Assembly: GCA_003526465.1 (NCBI GenBank)
Contig: DPWD01000351.1
Coordinates: 5,159-12,198 of the forward strand
Direction: 5' to 3'
Source: Hyphomonadaceae bacterium
GTDB lineage: Bacteria > Pseudomonadota > Alphaproteobacteria > Caulobacterales > Aquidulcibacteraceae
Length of the DNA: 7,040 bases
Shown here: positions 1 to 6,339 of the stretch, one piece after another
Layout: every line of letters starts with the position of its first letter
Position numbering within the stretch: the stretch's first letter is position 1
The notes under the pieces: model-generated
What the model was told of the DNA's origin: nothing
What the model saw: the letters and a program-made list of their open reading frames with translations, nothing else
Databases searched by the model: none
Position numbers and translations under genes: made by a program

Positions 1-270
1 ATAGATCCGGCACCACCCTTCTGGGGCGACAGGGCCCACCACACTGCGGCAGTCTGTCGGCGGCTGGAACAAGGTGCAGTTGCTGCATTGTTGCTCGCCG
101 CGCGGCGTCGCCTGATAAGCGACGGCGCGTTGCGCCATTTTCCGGGCGGCTTGCGCGGAGGCGCTGCCCGCCGCGCTCGCCACGAGCAGAGCCGGAGCGG
201 CCGCACACACGGTCGATATCAGCGTCCGCCTTGAGACTGTTTTTTCGGGGGTTGGCGTTGGATTTTTCAT
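1..270 (-). CDS. pioC: High-potential iron-sulfur protein (HiPIP), PioC-like, 3' end cut off
   Basis: Small periplasmic [4Fe-4S] electron carrier. The first 90 codons are present and no stop is reached before the window edge; by family length only a few residues should be missing. The start at 270 has a strong AAAAGGAGA ribosome binding site (277-285) seven bases upstream. Residues 1-40 form a Tat signal peptide, with S-R-R-T-L-I at 13-18, a hydrophobic stretch, and probable cleavage near ASAQ at 37-40, as expected for a cofactor folded in the cytoplasm. The mature part carries the HiPIP signature: Tyr52, then Cys62-x2-Cys65, Cys74 and Cys87 in CSNCTLFQPP...DC...GWC. All four cluster ligands are therefore present. 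It is the last visible gene of the operon, 84 bases after the outer-membrane barrel gene. The same order is seen in pioABC of Rhodopseudomonas palustris, where PioC takes electrons from PioA. HiPIP identity is firm; the pioC role is inferred from context. Confidence 0.87.
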   Translation of the reverse strand, partial: MKNPTPTPEKTVSRRTLISTVCAAAPALLVASAAGSASAQAARKMAQRAVAYQATPRGEQQCSNCTLFQPPTDCRSVVGPVAPEGWCRIY

Positions 271-276
271 TGTCAT

Positions 277-285
277 TCTCCTTTT
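277..285 (-). promoter_or_regulatory. Ribosome binding site of the HiPIP gene
   Basis: Read on the minus strand this is AAAAGGAGA, a near-consensus Shine-Dalgarno, with GGAG seven bases before the ATG at 270. It fixes the start of the HiPIP gene ahead of the Tat signal. It is the best ribosome binding site in the operon, which fits a soluble carrier made in excess over the membrane parts. That last point is inference. Confidence 0.7.
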
Positions 286-354
286 CGCTTGTTCTGTCCC
301 TGCTTGTTTCCTGGGCCGCCGTGGGCTCTCACGACAGCGCAAGTCTGCTCGCCG

Positions 355-2676
355 CTACCATCCCATTCTCAGGCTGACGGTCACGATGTGGGCTTCGTAG
401 TTTGGGTTCAAGGCGTCGAGGAACAGCGAGCGATTGGCGCCGGCATCCAGCGCGATCATGTAGGGGGCCATGCTTTCGGTCGCCCAGTTCGTCATGCTGT
501 TGCGTTCGTAGGCGTAGCCCAGCTCGGTGGATAGATCGCCAGTCCAGCCCAGCCGCTGGCCCAGCGCTTCGCTGAGGTTGTATTTCAAGCTTGCATCGAG
601 ACCCTGATAATCGTTGCGAACGTCTGGGTATCGTGGAACCGAATTTACCAGCGCCGTCCCCAGAGAATACGTATCGGTCGTGTTCGAGGTGCGAGAATAG
701 GTTCCCGAGAGCTCAAGCTCTATGTTGGACGACAGGATGAACGACGCGTTCCCGAAAATCGTGTCGACATAGTCCGAAATTTCGCTGCCCCAACCGCAGG
801 TGTCGCTCCCGACGCCAGCCGTCGGGCACGCTATCCCCGTGCTCCCTGTGCCGCCGCGTTGGCGGTTCACAAGTAGGCGGTTGTACTGTTCGCGCAGGTA
901 AGAGAGCGACATGTTGATTGAGTCGGTCAGGGGATACGCCACCTCGATCCCACCGTTCCAGTAGCTCTCGTCCTTTAGGCCGAGATCGCCGCCGTTCGAG
1001 ATATTGTCGCTGTACTCATCCGTTCGCCAACTCATGCTCGGTGTAATCACAAGGCCATTGTCGAATGCGAGTTCGCCGGAGCTGTCGATACGCGTGCGAT
1101 CGCGGTCGGCCATGTCGAATTTGCGAAGCAGCGGGTTTTGGAGGAACCCGGCGCCGGCCGGCGGATAGCCGATGACGCCCACGTTATTGAGGGCGTCGTA
1201 ATCTCGGTATCTACGCTGAGCGTGCAGGGCGCTGGCGCGAAGGCGCAACCACGGCAAGCTATCGGGAGACGCATCCAGGAAAATGCGCCCACTGGTTTCT
1301 TCAGTGACGTCGGCGTCGCGGTTGTCGCGATCGTAGCGTTCCCAGGCGACCGATCCGCCCAGGGACCATTGCGTGTCAGGACGCCAATTTAGCTCGAAGC
1401 TGGAATTCGTCCGCGCATAGGCTGGGCGATAATTCTGCCTGTCGTCGTTTTGTCTCTGCCCGTCGGCGCGGACGTATTCGGGGAAGAACAAGAGCGGCGT
1501 GTTGTTGCGCACGTCGAGATAGCGGAGCCGCGCAGTGCCGGTCCAGTGCTGGCCAAATCGCATGGTGAGCTGATTGTTGAGGAGCAATTCCTCTATCTCG
1601 CCGTCGAGGCTCTGTGCCGGCAGCAGGCTTAGATCCGTCATCGGCGTGCCGCCAGAACCGAGGATTGTCGGATTGATCGTGAACGGCAGAAATTGCTCGT
1701 CTTGGCGCATGATGCCGTACGAGACCGATCCGACGTACCGGGCGGTTGGCGAGAGGTCCACCGCGCCGGTGAGGGTGAGGCGATGGGCGTCGTTGCTCGG
1801 GGGCAGCGAGTTGCGGCCTTCGTTCGCCGTGTTGTTTCCCACCGGCGCGCTGAGCCGGAACGGGTTGTCGAAGGTGAACGACGTCAGGTCGTTATGGAAC
1901 AGGGAGCCTACATAGGCGAGGCTCATGCTCCAGCGTTGCTCTTCATTGATTCGGCCAGCGTATTGTGCGCTGACGCTGAAATTCTGGGTCGAATACGAGA
2001 CCGGCGCCGGCAGTTCGAGCGTGTTGAAGCCATTGATGGCTGTGCCGAACGGCATCGCGCCAGAGCGGTCCTCATTGGAATAGTCGACCCGAATGTCCCA
2101 TGCGGGACTGGGGGTCCAGCGAAAGCCCACCCGCCCGGTCTGGCGCGTCACTTCAATGTCGCGCATATGCAGGTTGGCATCGATGATGGCGGCGCGCGCG
2201 GCGTCGTTGGGCGCCGATTCGAGCGCGGCTTGAATGGAGTCCGGCGCCCGCAAGACGGACGGGGCGACGGCATCGTACAATGTGCGCGCCTGGGTGCTGT
2301 AGAGATGGGGGATTTCCGAGTACCCCAGCGTGAAATAATAATCGCCGGGATTGTAGTAGCGCATCTCGTAGAGTTGGTTGTTGTAACCGACATTCGAGGC
2401 CCATGCCTCGAAGAGAGGGCCGCTGCTGGCGTCGGTGAAGATGTGCGCTTCGTCGATGAAGAAGCCCGGCGGGACTTCCCCATATTGTTCGAATTTCGCG
2501 CGGTCGGTCGCGTCGGGACGATCGGCGAAAGCGCGCCAACTCCAAACGATCTCGCCGGCGAGACGTGGCTGGTCCGCTGCTTCGGTTTCCTCCTGCGCCA
2601 TCGCCAAGGGCGCCATGAGCAGAGCGGGAGCGATCAGCAGCGCGCTAGAGAGCAAGAGCTTCGTTGCGATCTTCAT
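355..2676 (-). CDS. pioB: PioB/MtrB-family outer-membrane beta-barrel of an electron conduit
   Basis: Predicted outer-membrane porin that sheathes a decaheme cytochrome so that electrons can cross the outer membrane. It has 773 residues, in the range of the MtrB/PioB family (about 650-850). Residues 1-27 are a Sec signal peptide with an A-M-A cleavage site before Gln28. The rest is typical barrel sequence: alternating polar and hydrophobic strands, many Tyr/Trp/Asn/Asp turns, and a C-terminal strand ending V-S-L-R-M-G-W with the terminal aromatic residue used for barrel insertion. No cysteine lies near the N-terminus, so the CxxC motif of metal-reducing Shewanella MtrB is absent. The only two cysteines are Cys617 and Cys627, in a probable loop. 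The ATG at 2676 has AAAGGAG (2685-2691) eight bases upstream. The gene starts 25 bases after the decaheme cytochrome gene and precedes the HiPIP gene, so co-transcription is very likely. The family call is strong; an oxidative (PioB or MtoB) role is inferred from the neighbours. Confidence 0.92.
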   Translation of the reverse strand: MKIATKLLLSSALLIAPALLMAPLAMAQEETEAADQPRLAGEIVWSWRAFADRPDATDRAKFEQYGEVPPGFFIDEAHIFTDASSGPLFEAWASNVGYNNQLYEMRYYNPGDYYFTLGYSEIPHLYSTQARTLYDAVAPSVLRAPDSIQAALESAPNDAARAAIIDANLHMRDIEVTRQTGRVGFRWTPSPAWDIRVDYSNEDRSGAMPFGTAINGFNTLELPAPVSYSTQNFSVSAQYAGRINEEQRWSMSLAYVGSLFHNDLTSFTFDNPFRLSAPVGNNTANEGRNSLPPSNDAHRLTLTGAVDLSPTARYVGSVSYGIMRQDEQFLPFTINPTILGSGGTPMTDLSLLPAQSLDGEIEELLLNNQLTMRFGQHWTGTARLRYLDVRNNTPLLFFPEYVRADGQRQNDDRQNYRPAYARTNSSFELNWRPDTQWSLGGSVAWERYDRDNRDADVTEETSGRIFLDASPDSLPWLRLRASALHAQRRYRDYDALNNVGVIGYPPAGAGFLQNPLLRKFDMADRDRTRIDSSGELAFDNGLVITPSMSWRTDEYSDNISNGGDLGLKDESYWNGGIEVAYPLTDSINMSLSYLREQYNRLLVNRQRGGTGSTGIACPTAGVGSDTCGWGSEISDYVDTIFGNASFILSSNIELELSGTYSRTSNTTDTYSLGTALVNSVPRYPDVRNDYQGLDASLKYNLSEALGQRLGWTGDLSTELGYAYERNSMTNWATESMAPYMIALDAGANRSLFLDALNPNYEAHIVTVSLRMGW

Positions 2677-2701
2677 TGGTAGTGCTCCTTTCGCAACATC
2701 C

Positions 2702-3703
2702 TCATCTGTGGATGCGGAAGCCCGACGGATGATTCGAGCCGTGGATCATGCCGCCATGGCAATTGGCGCAGCCGCGGTTGAAGGCGAAGCGTGCGTTTGG
2801 ATTTTGTGGCTGAGCGGGGTGTTGAGTTTCGGTGTGGCATTGCTGGCAGAGCCGTGGCCGCGACACGCGCAGCAGACTCTCGTTCATCGAGCCGTGGGGT
2901 TCGTGGCAGTTCAAGCAGTTTTCGCGAACCGGCGCATGCTCATAAAGGAACGGGCCGCGTTTTTCGGCATGGCAGCCGTAGCAGGTCTCGTTCGGCGTCT
3001 GCTCGCGCAGCAAGGTCTGATTCTGCGTGCCGTGGGGATTGTGGCAGCTGGAGCACTGCATTGCGCCCTCGCGCACCGGCATATGCGACGTGCGATATAG
3101 CTGCGCGCGGCGATCCCTGTGGCAGGTGGTGCAAACTTGAAGCTCGGTCGGCTGCACGAACTGGTTGCGCGGCGATATGCGCTCCATGACCCGGTGGCAG
3201 TCGGTGCAGGCGAGTCCGCGCACCTCGTGCTGGCTGCCGCGCCAATGCGTGCGCAAACCGTTCTCGTGGCACGAGAGGCACACCGCGTTGCGGGCCGCCA
3301 CGGGGCGCGGCGTGCCGGAGCGAAACGCAACGATGGAATTGGCGCTGCCGTCGTCGCGCTGCGGGTTCTCGGCGTGGGCAGAGCCCGGCCCATGACAGGT
3401 CTCGCAACCGAGCTGTTCGCGCCCATTGCGCGGTTCGTGGAGGAAGATGCGGCCCATCATGGTCGCTTCGAAAGTCTCGGCCTGATAGGTGTGGCAGCTC
3501 TCACAGACTTCCGCCCCGACATAGGTGGCCGGCGCCGCGGTTTGCGCGGGCGGGGCCGACGGCGCCTGGGCGGCGTCCTCTTGCGCGTTGGCCACTCCAG
3601 GCTGTGCAATTGCGATGAAGCCAAGAGCGACAGCGGCCAATAGCGCGGCGCTAACGAATGCCACCCCGTAGGGTCTTTGGAGCGAGGGTTCTTCGCGCGC
3701 CAT
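2702..3703 (-). CDS. pioA: Decaheme c-type cytochrome, PioA/MtrA family
   Basis: Predicted periplasmic multiheme cytochrome that threads through the partner barrel and carries electrons across the outer membrane. It has 333 residues from the ATG at 3703, with ten CxxCH heme sites starting at Cys67, 100, 142, 166, 191, 217, 241, 263, 286 and 312. Many other histidines are available as second axial ligands. A hydrophobic segment (about 14-34) followed by A-N-A at 38-40 is a Sec signal peptide, and an Ala/Pro-rich linker (44-60) precedes the first heme. A GTG at 3712 in the same frame would add three residues, but its only GGAG would sit one base away. The ATG at 3703 has GGAG (3714-3717) ten bases upstream and is preferred. 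The length equals MtrA of Shewanella and lacks the long N-terminal extension of R. palustris PioA. It is the first gene of the operon, downstream of the FNR/FixK-type box. MtoA would be an equally valid name by sequence alone; the HiPIP partner favours PioA. Confidence 0.9.
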   Translation of the reverse strand: MAREEPSLQRPYGVAFVSAALLAAVALGFIAIAQPGVANAQEDAAQAPSAPPAQTAAPATYVGAEVCESCHTYQAETFEATMMGRIFLHEPRNGREQLGCETCHGPGSAHAENPQRDDGSANSIVAFRSGTPRPVAARNAVCLSCHENGLRTHWRGSQHEVRGLACTDCHRVMERISPRNQFVQPTELQVCTTCHRDRRAQLYRTSHMPVREGAMQCSSCHNPHGTQNQTLLREQTPNETCYGCHAEKRGPFLYEHAPVRENCLNCHEPHGSMNESLLRVSRPRLCQQCHTETQHPAQPQNPNARFAFNRGCANCHGGMIHGSNHPSGFRIHR

Positions 3704-3713
3704 GTAATCCACG

Positions 3714-3717
3714 CTCC
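3714..3717 (-). promoter_or_regulatory. Shine-Dalgarno core deciding the pioA start
   Basis: GGAG on the minus strand lies ten bases before the ATG at 3703 and only one base before an in-frame GTG at 3712. The spacing excludes the GTG and supports the ATG, although ten bases is on the long side and the core is only four bases. Confidence 0.5.
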
Positions 3718-3740
3718 GCTAGGGTGCCTCGGACGGTACA

Positions 3741-3753
3741 ATTCGGATCGAAT
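3741..3753. repeat. Small perfect inverted repeat at the pio promoter
   Basis: ATTCG-GAT-CGAAT is a 13-base perfect inverted repeat with five-base arms. It overlaps the predicted -10 region and transcription start of the pio operon. A protein bound there would block RNA polymerase, so it could be a repressor operator. Arms this short also arise by chance, and no known regulator motif was recognised. Confidence 0.3.
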
Positions 3754-3759
3754 AATATC
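3752..3759 (-). promoter_or_regulatory. Candidate -10 region of the pio operon promoter
   Basis: Read on the minus strand this is GATATTAT, offering the overlapping -10-like hexamers GATATT (3754-3759) and TATTAT (3752-3757). Either would place the transcription start near 3745-3748, giving a leader of roughly 40 bases before the ATG at 3703. The FNR/FixK-type palindrome would then be centred about 44-47 bases upstream of the start, close to the -41.5 of class II activated promoters. No good -35 hexamer lies at the matching place, as expected for an activator-dependent promoter. The exact hexamer is uncertain. Confidence 0.4.
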
Positions 3760-3784
3760 AAAAATGACAACTCGGTCTGCCGAA

Positions 3785-3798
3785 TTGATCGATATCAA
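3785..3798. promoter_or_regulatory. FNR/FixK-type operator (perfect TTGAT-N4-ATCAA)
   Basis: The plus strand reads TTGAT CGAT ATCAA, matching all ten fixed positions of the FNR-family consensus recognised by FNR, FixK and related Crp-Fnr regulators. Its near edge is 81 bases before the pioA ATG. Its centre (3791.5) lies 32-37 bases upstream of the possible pio -10 hexamers, as in class II activation. In R. palustris the pio operon is reported to be controlled by FixK, so the position fits established biology. The distance to nrdJ (about 210 bases) makes direct activation of nrdJ less likely but not impossible. Whether FNR or FixK binds cannot be told from the site. Confidence 0.75.
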
Positions 3799-3860
3799 GA
3801 GTCGACCAACAACTTCGCTGTGTGCGCGCATGGGTCGCGGCGTGCGCCAGCCATTTCGCG

Positions 3861-3898
3861 CGATTGGGGAGTCACCCGATCGAAGCGGTAGCGGGTGA
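3861..3898 (+). other. Two mutually exclusive potential hairpins upstream of nrdJ
   Basis: CGATTGGG (3861-3868) can pair with CCCGATCG (3875-3882) around a six-base loop, with one T-G wobble. TCACCC (3872-3877) can instead pair with GGGTGA (3893-3898). The two foldings share CCC at 3875-3877 and cannot form together. If the nrdJ transcript starts upstream of here, this could be a switching leader. No known riboswitch class was recognised, and GC-rich DNA gives such pairings by chance. Confidence 0.2.
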
Positions 3899-3990
3899 TG
3901 GGTGCTTAGGCGGGGAGCGGCGTGTTGTCGCGCGTGTCCAAGTTTACGCTCTCATTACCGGAGACTCACGGAAGCTCTTCGACCCGACCC

Positions 3991-3996
3991 GAGGAG
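3991..3996 (+). promoter_or_regulatory. Ribosome binding site deciding the nrdJ start
   Basis: GAGGAG lies eight bases before the ATG at 4005. The reading frame is open upstream to at least 3822, but the translation there is unlike the family and lacks a ribosome binding site. This site therefore sets the start. Its GAG, with the following TC (3994-3998), can pair with GACTC at 3963-3967, a weak five-base pairing that could partly mask it. Confidence 0.65.
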
Positions 3997-4004
3997 TCAG
4001 TGTC

Positions 4005-6224
4005 ATGCCGTTCGACGCAGCCATCTCAGCTGAGATTTGGAACAACAAGTACCGCTTCGCACGCGAGGGCGCGGGCGACGGCGCTGTGGAGGAGACCTGG
4101 GCTCGCATCGCCGAGGCTGTGGCCGCCGCTGAAACGGCGCGGGCGCGGCGATACTGGCGAGAGAAGTTCGAGGACGCCCTCGCCGACTTCAAGTTCCTAC
4201 CCGCCGGCAGAATTATCGCTGGCGCTGGCACGGGCCGCACGGTGACGCTGTTCAACTGCTTTGTCATGGGAACCGTTCCAGACAATCTCGACGGGATTTT
4301 CGAGCACCTTCGCGAAGCCGCGCTGACGATGCAGCAGGGCGGCGGCGTGGGTATGGATTTCTCCACCATCCGCCCGGCCGGCGCGCCCGTGCGCGGCGTT
4401 GGGGCAAAAGCGTCGGGCCCTCTGTCTTTCATGGACGCTTGGGACGCCATGTGCCGAACCGTGATGTCGGCGGGTCAGCGGCGCGGCGCCATGATGGGCT
4501 GTCTGCGCATCGACCATCCCGACATCGAGCATTTCATTGACGCGAAGCGGGACGGCGCGCGGCTGCGCAATTTCAACGTCTCCGTTCTGGTGACGGATGC
4601 GTTCATGGCCGCGCTCGCAGCCGACCAAGATTGGCCGTTGCACTTCAATGGGGAAACGCACCGCACCGTCCGCGCGCGTGAGTTGTGGGCGAAACTTATG
4701 CGCGCGACGTACGACGCGGCCGAACCCGGCGTGATCTTCATCGATCGTGTCAACGCCGCTAACAACCTAGCTTATTGCGAGGCGATCGCCGCGACCAACC
4801 CGTGCGGCGAGCAACCGTTGCCGCCTTATGGCGCGTGTCTGCTGGGGTCTATAAACCTCTCCCGCTTGGTCGAGGCGCCGTTCTCGGAGGGCGCGAGCCT
4901 GGACGAGGCGCGTTTGGCGGACCTGACCGCGACGGCGGTGCGCTTCCTCGACAACGTGATCGACATCTCGCGCTATCCGCTGGCCGAGCAGGAAAAAGAG
5001 GCGAAGTCCAAACGCCGCATTGGCCTTGGCGTCACCGGGCTGGCCGATGCGCTGATCTTCTGCAACGCGCGTTACGGCGCATCCGATGGATTGGCGCTCA
5101 CGCGCCGGTGGTTGAACCTCATTCGCGAGACTGCGTATCGGAGTTCCGCCGAACTGGCCGCGGAGAAGGGCGCGTTTCCACTCTACGATCGCGCACTTCT
5201 GTCGCGACCGACGCCGATGTCATTGAGCCCGGAGGCGCGCGCCCTGATTGAGGCGCATGGTTTGCGCAATGGCTGCCTGACGACGATCGCGCCCACCGGC
5301 ACCATTTCGCTGCTGGCGGGCAACACGTCGTCGGGTGTGGAGCCTGTGTTCGCCTTCAACTATCGTCGCAAGGTTCGTCAGCCCGACGAAAGTTATGTTG
5401 AAGAAGATGTCGACGACTATGCCTACACCGTGTGGAAGCGCATGCACGGCGACGAGAAACCGCCCGAACACAGCTTTGTCAGCGCGCAAACGTTGGCGCC
5501 CAACGACCACCTTGCGATGCAAGCTGCGGCGCAGGAATTCATAGACAGCTCGATCTCGAAGACCATTAACTGCCCAGAGGACATTGCCTTCGAGGCGTTT
5601 GTCGATGTTTATGAGCGCGCCTACGATTTGGGATGCAAGGGCTGTACGACCTACAGGCCCAACGCGATCACGGGTTCGATTCTCTCCGTGAGTTCCACCG
5701 AAGCTGCGCCGAATCCGAGGCGTGACCACATCTTGCCGTCGCGGCCAGAGGTCGTGACCGGCTCGACTTACAAGGTCAAATGGCCCGAGAGCGAACACGC
5801 GATTTATGTGACCATCAACGACGTCGAAGAGAATAGTCGGCGACGGCCGTTCGAGATGTTCGTCAATTCCAAGAACATGGAGCACTACGCCTGGACCTTG
5901 GCGTTGACGCGCATGATCTCCGCTGTATTCCGCCGCGGCGGCGATGTGTCGTTTGTCGCGGAGGAACTGAAAGCCGTGTTCGATCCACGCGGCGGCGCAT
6001 GGTTGGGCGGCCGCTACGTGCCGTCCTTGCTGGCAGCGATCGGCGACGTCATTCAGCGTCATTTGGATAGCGATGCCGTCCAGGCGGTCGTTGGCGAGCC
6101 TGCGGCGAGAGCTTCAGGCGCCTCCGTCAAGCCGCGCTCGTGTCCGCGTTGCGGGGCGGCCGCGCTAGTGCGCGCCGAGGGCTGCGACAAATGCCTGGAG
6201 TGCGGCTACTCGAAATGCGGCTAG
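4005..6224 (+). CDS. nrdJ: Adenosylcobalamin-dependent (class II) ribonucleoside-diphosphate reductase
   Basis: Reduces ribonucleotides to deoxyribonucleotides in the cytoplasm using a radical generated from adenosylcobalamin, so it needs neither oxygen nor a separate radical subunit. It has 739 residues. Cys85 (in L-F-N-C-F) and Cys278 (in Y-G-A-C-L-L-G-S-I-N-L) match the redox-active pair. Asn265, Cys267 and Glu269 in N-P-C-G-E form the catalytic triad with the thiyl-radical cysteine. P-T-G-T at 430-433, followed by S-L-L-A-G-N-T-S-S-G-V-E-P, is the conserved substrate phosphate-binding loop region. Residues about 590-685 resemble the TSCPD domain. The tail (713-738) carries six cysteines, C-P-R-C and C-D-K-C-L-E-C then C738, as in C-terminal regions that re-reduce the active site. 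No N-terminal ATP-cone is visible, so overall activity control by dATP may be missing. The ATG at 4005 is chosen because of GAGGAG at 3991-3996. It is transcribed divergently from the pio operon. Confidence 0.95.
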   Translation: MPFDAAISAEIWNNKYRFAREGAGDGAVEETWARIAEAVAAAETARARRYWREKFEDALADFKFLPAGRIIAGAGTGRTVTLFNCFVMGTVPDNLDGIFEHLREAALTMQQGGGVGMDFSTIRPAGAPVRGVGAKASGPLSFMDAWDAMCRTVMSAGQRRGAMMGCLRIDHPDIEHFIDAKRDGARLRNFNVSVLVTDAFMAALAADQDWPLHFNGETHRTVRARELWAKLMRATYDAAEPGVIFIDRVNAANNLAYCEAIAATNPCGEQPLPPYGACLLGSINLSRLVEAPFSEGASLDEARLADLTATAVRFLDNVIDISRYPLAEQEKEAKSKRRIGLGVTGLADALIFCNARYGASDGLALTRRWLNLIRETAYRSSAELAAEKGAFPLYDRALLSRPTPMSLSPEARALIEAHGLRNGCLTTIAPTGTISLLAGNTSSGVEPVFAFNYRRKVRQPDESYVEEDVDDYAYTVWKRMHGDEKPPEHSFVSAQTLAPNDHLAMQAAAQEFIDSSISKTINCPEDIAFEAFVDVYERAYDLGCKGCTTYRPNAITGSILSVSSTEAAPNPRRDHILPSRPEVVTGSTYKVKWPESEHAIYVTINDVEENSRRRPFEMFVNSKNMEHYAWTLALTRMISAVFRRGGDVSFVAEELKAVFDPRGGAWLGGRYVPSLLAAIGDVIQRHLDSDAVQAVVGEPAARASGASVKPRSCPRCGAAALVRAEGCDKCLECGYSKCG

Positions 6225-6237
6225 CCGGTAGGTTAGC
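6220..6237 (+). terminator. Possible weak terminator after nrdJ
   Basis: GCTAGCC (6220-6226) pairs with GGTTAGC (6231-6237), with one G-T wobble, around the loop GGTA. The seven-pair stem overlaps the nrdJ stop codon. The following bases (GTTCCTTTC) are only partly T-rich, so this is at best a weak intrinsic terminator and read-through into the next gene is possible. Confidence 0.3.
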
Positions 6238-6339
6238 GTTCCTTTCACTGCGCACATTTGACGCGGACAATGTCTGATTTCGGTCAGGCGCGCCGCGTGG
6301 GAAGGGGATAAGCTCCTTGGGCAGAGACCGGGAGTTGTA

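Larger units (their letters stand above)
3704..4004. other. Divergent intergenic control region between pioA and nrdJ
   Basis: About 300 bases without a credible gene. Open frames crossing it have no ribosome binding site and no recognisable protein. The pio-proximal part (about 3739-3800) is AT-rich and holds the FNR/FixK-type palindrome, a -10-like segment and a small inverted repeat. The nrdJ-proximal part (about 3830-4004) is GC-rich and holds possible leader hairpins and the nrdJ ribosome binding site. The conserved B12-box of cobalamin riboswitches (GCCACTG-like) was not found, so a B12 riboswitch is not supported, even though nrdJ uses adenosylcobalamin. Confidence 0.6.

Noticed and set aside
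202..207. Cys22 in the HiPIP signal region as a lipoprotein cysteine
   Set aside because: The preceding residues S-T-V do not form a lipobox, and the Tat signal continues past this cysteine to an ordinary cleavage site.
1693..2682. Long plus-strand open frame (329 codons) opposite the barrel gene
   Set aside because: It lies wholly antisense to pioB, has no recognisable domain or ribosome binding site, and is explained by the GC-rich codon pattern of the real gene.
3764..3898. Short plus-strand frame through the pio promoter region
   Set aside because: It has no ribosome binding site, overlaps the FNR-type box, and its product is unlike any protein.
3822..4004. N-terminal extension of NrdJ by 61 residues
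   Set aside because: The extra sequence does not resemble the family, while the ATG at 4005 has GAGGAG at ideal spacing.
3893..4004. Cobalamin riboswitch ahead of the B12-dependent reductase
   Set aside because: Expected from function, but the conserved B12-box and surrounding core were not found on reading the region.
5220..6062. Minus-strand open frame (280 codons) opposite nrdJ
   Set aside because: It is a shadow of a highly conserved enzyme gene, and its translation is low-complexity Arg/Val/Ala-rich with no family resemblance.
6258..6286. TTGACG as a -35 box for the DUF411 gene
   Set aside because: No acceptable -10 hexamer lies 16-18 bases downstream, so a promoter is not supported.
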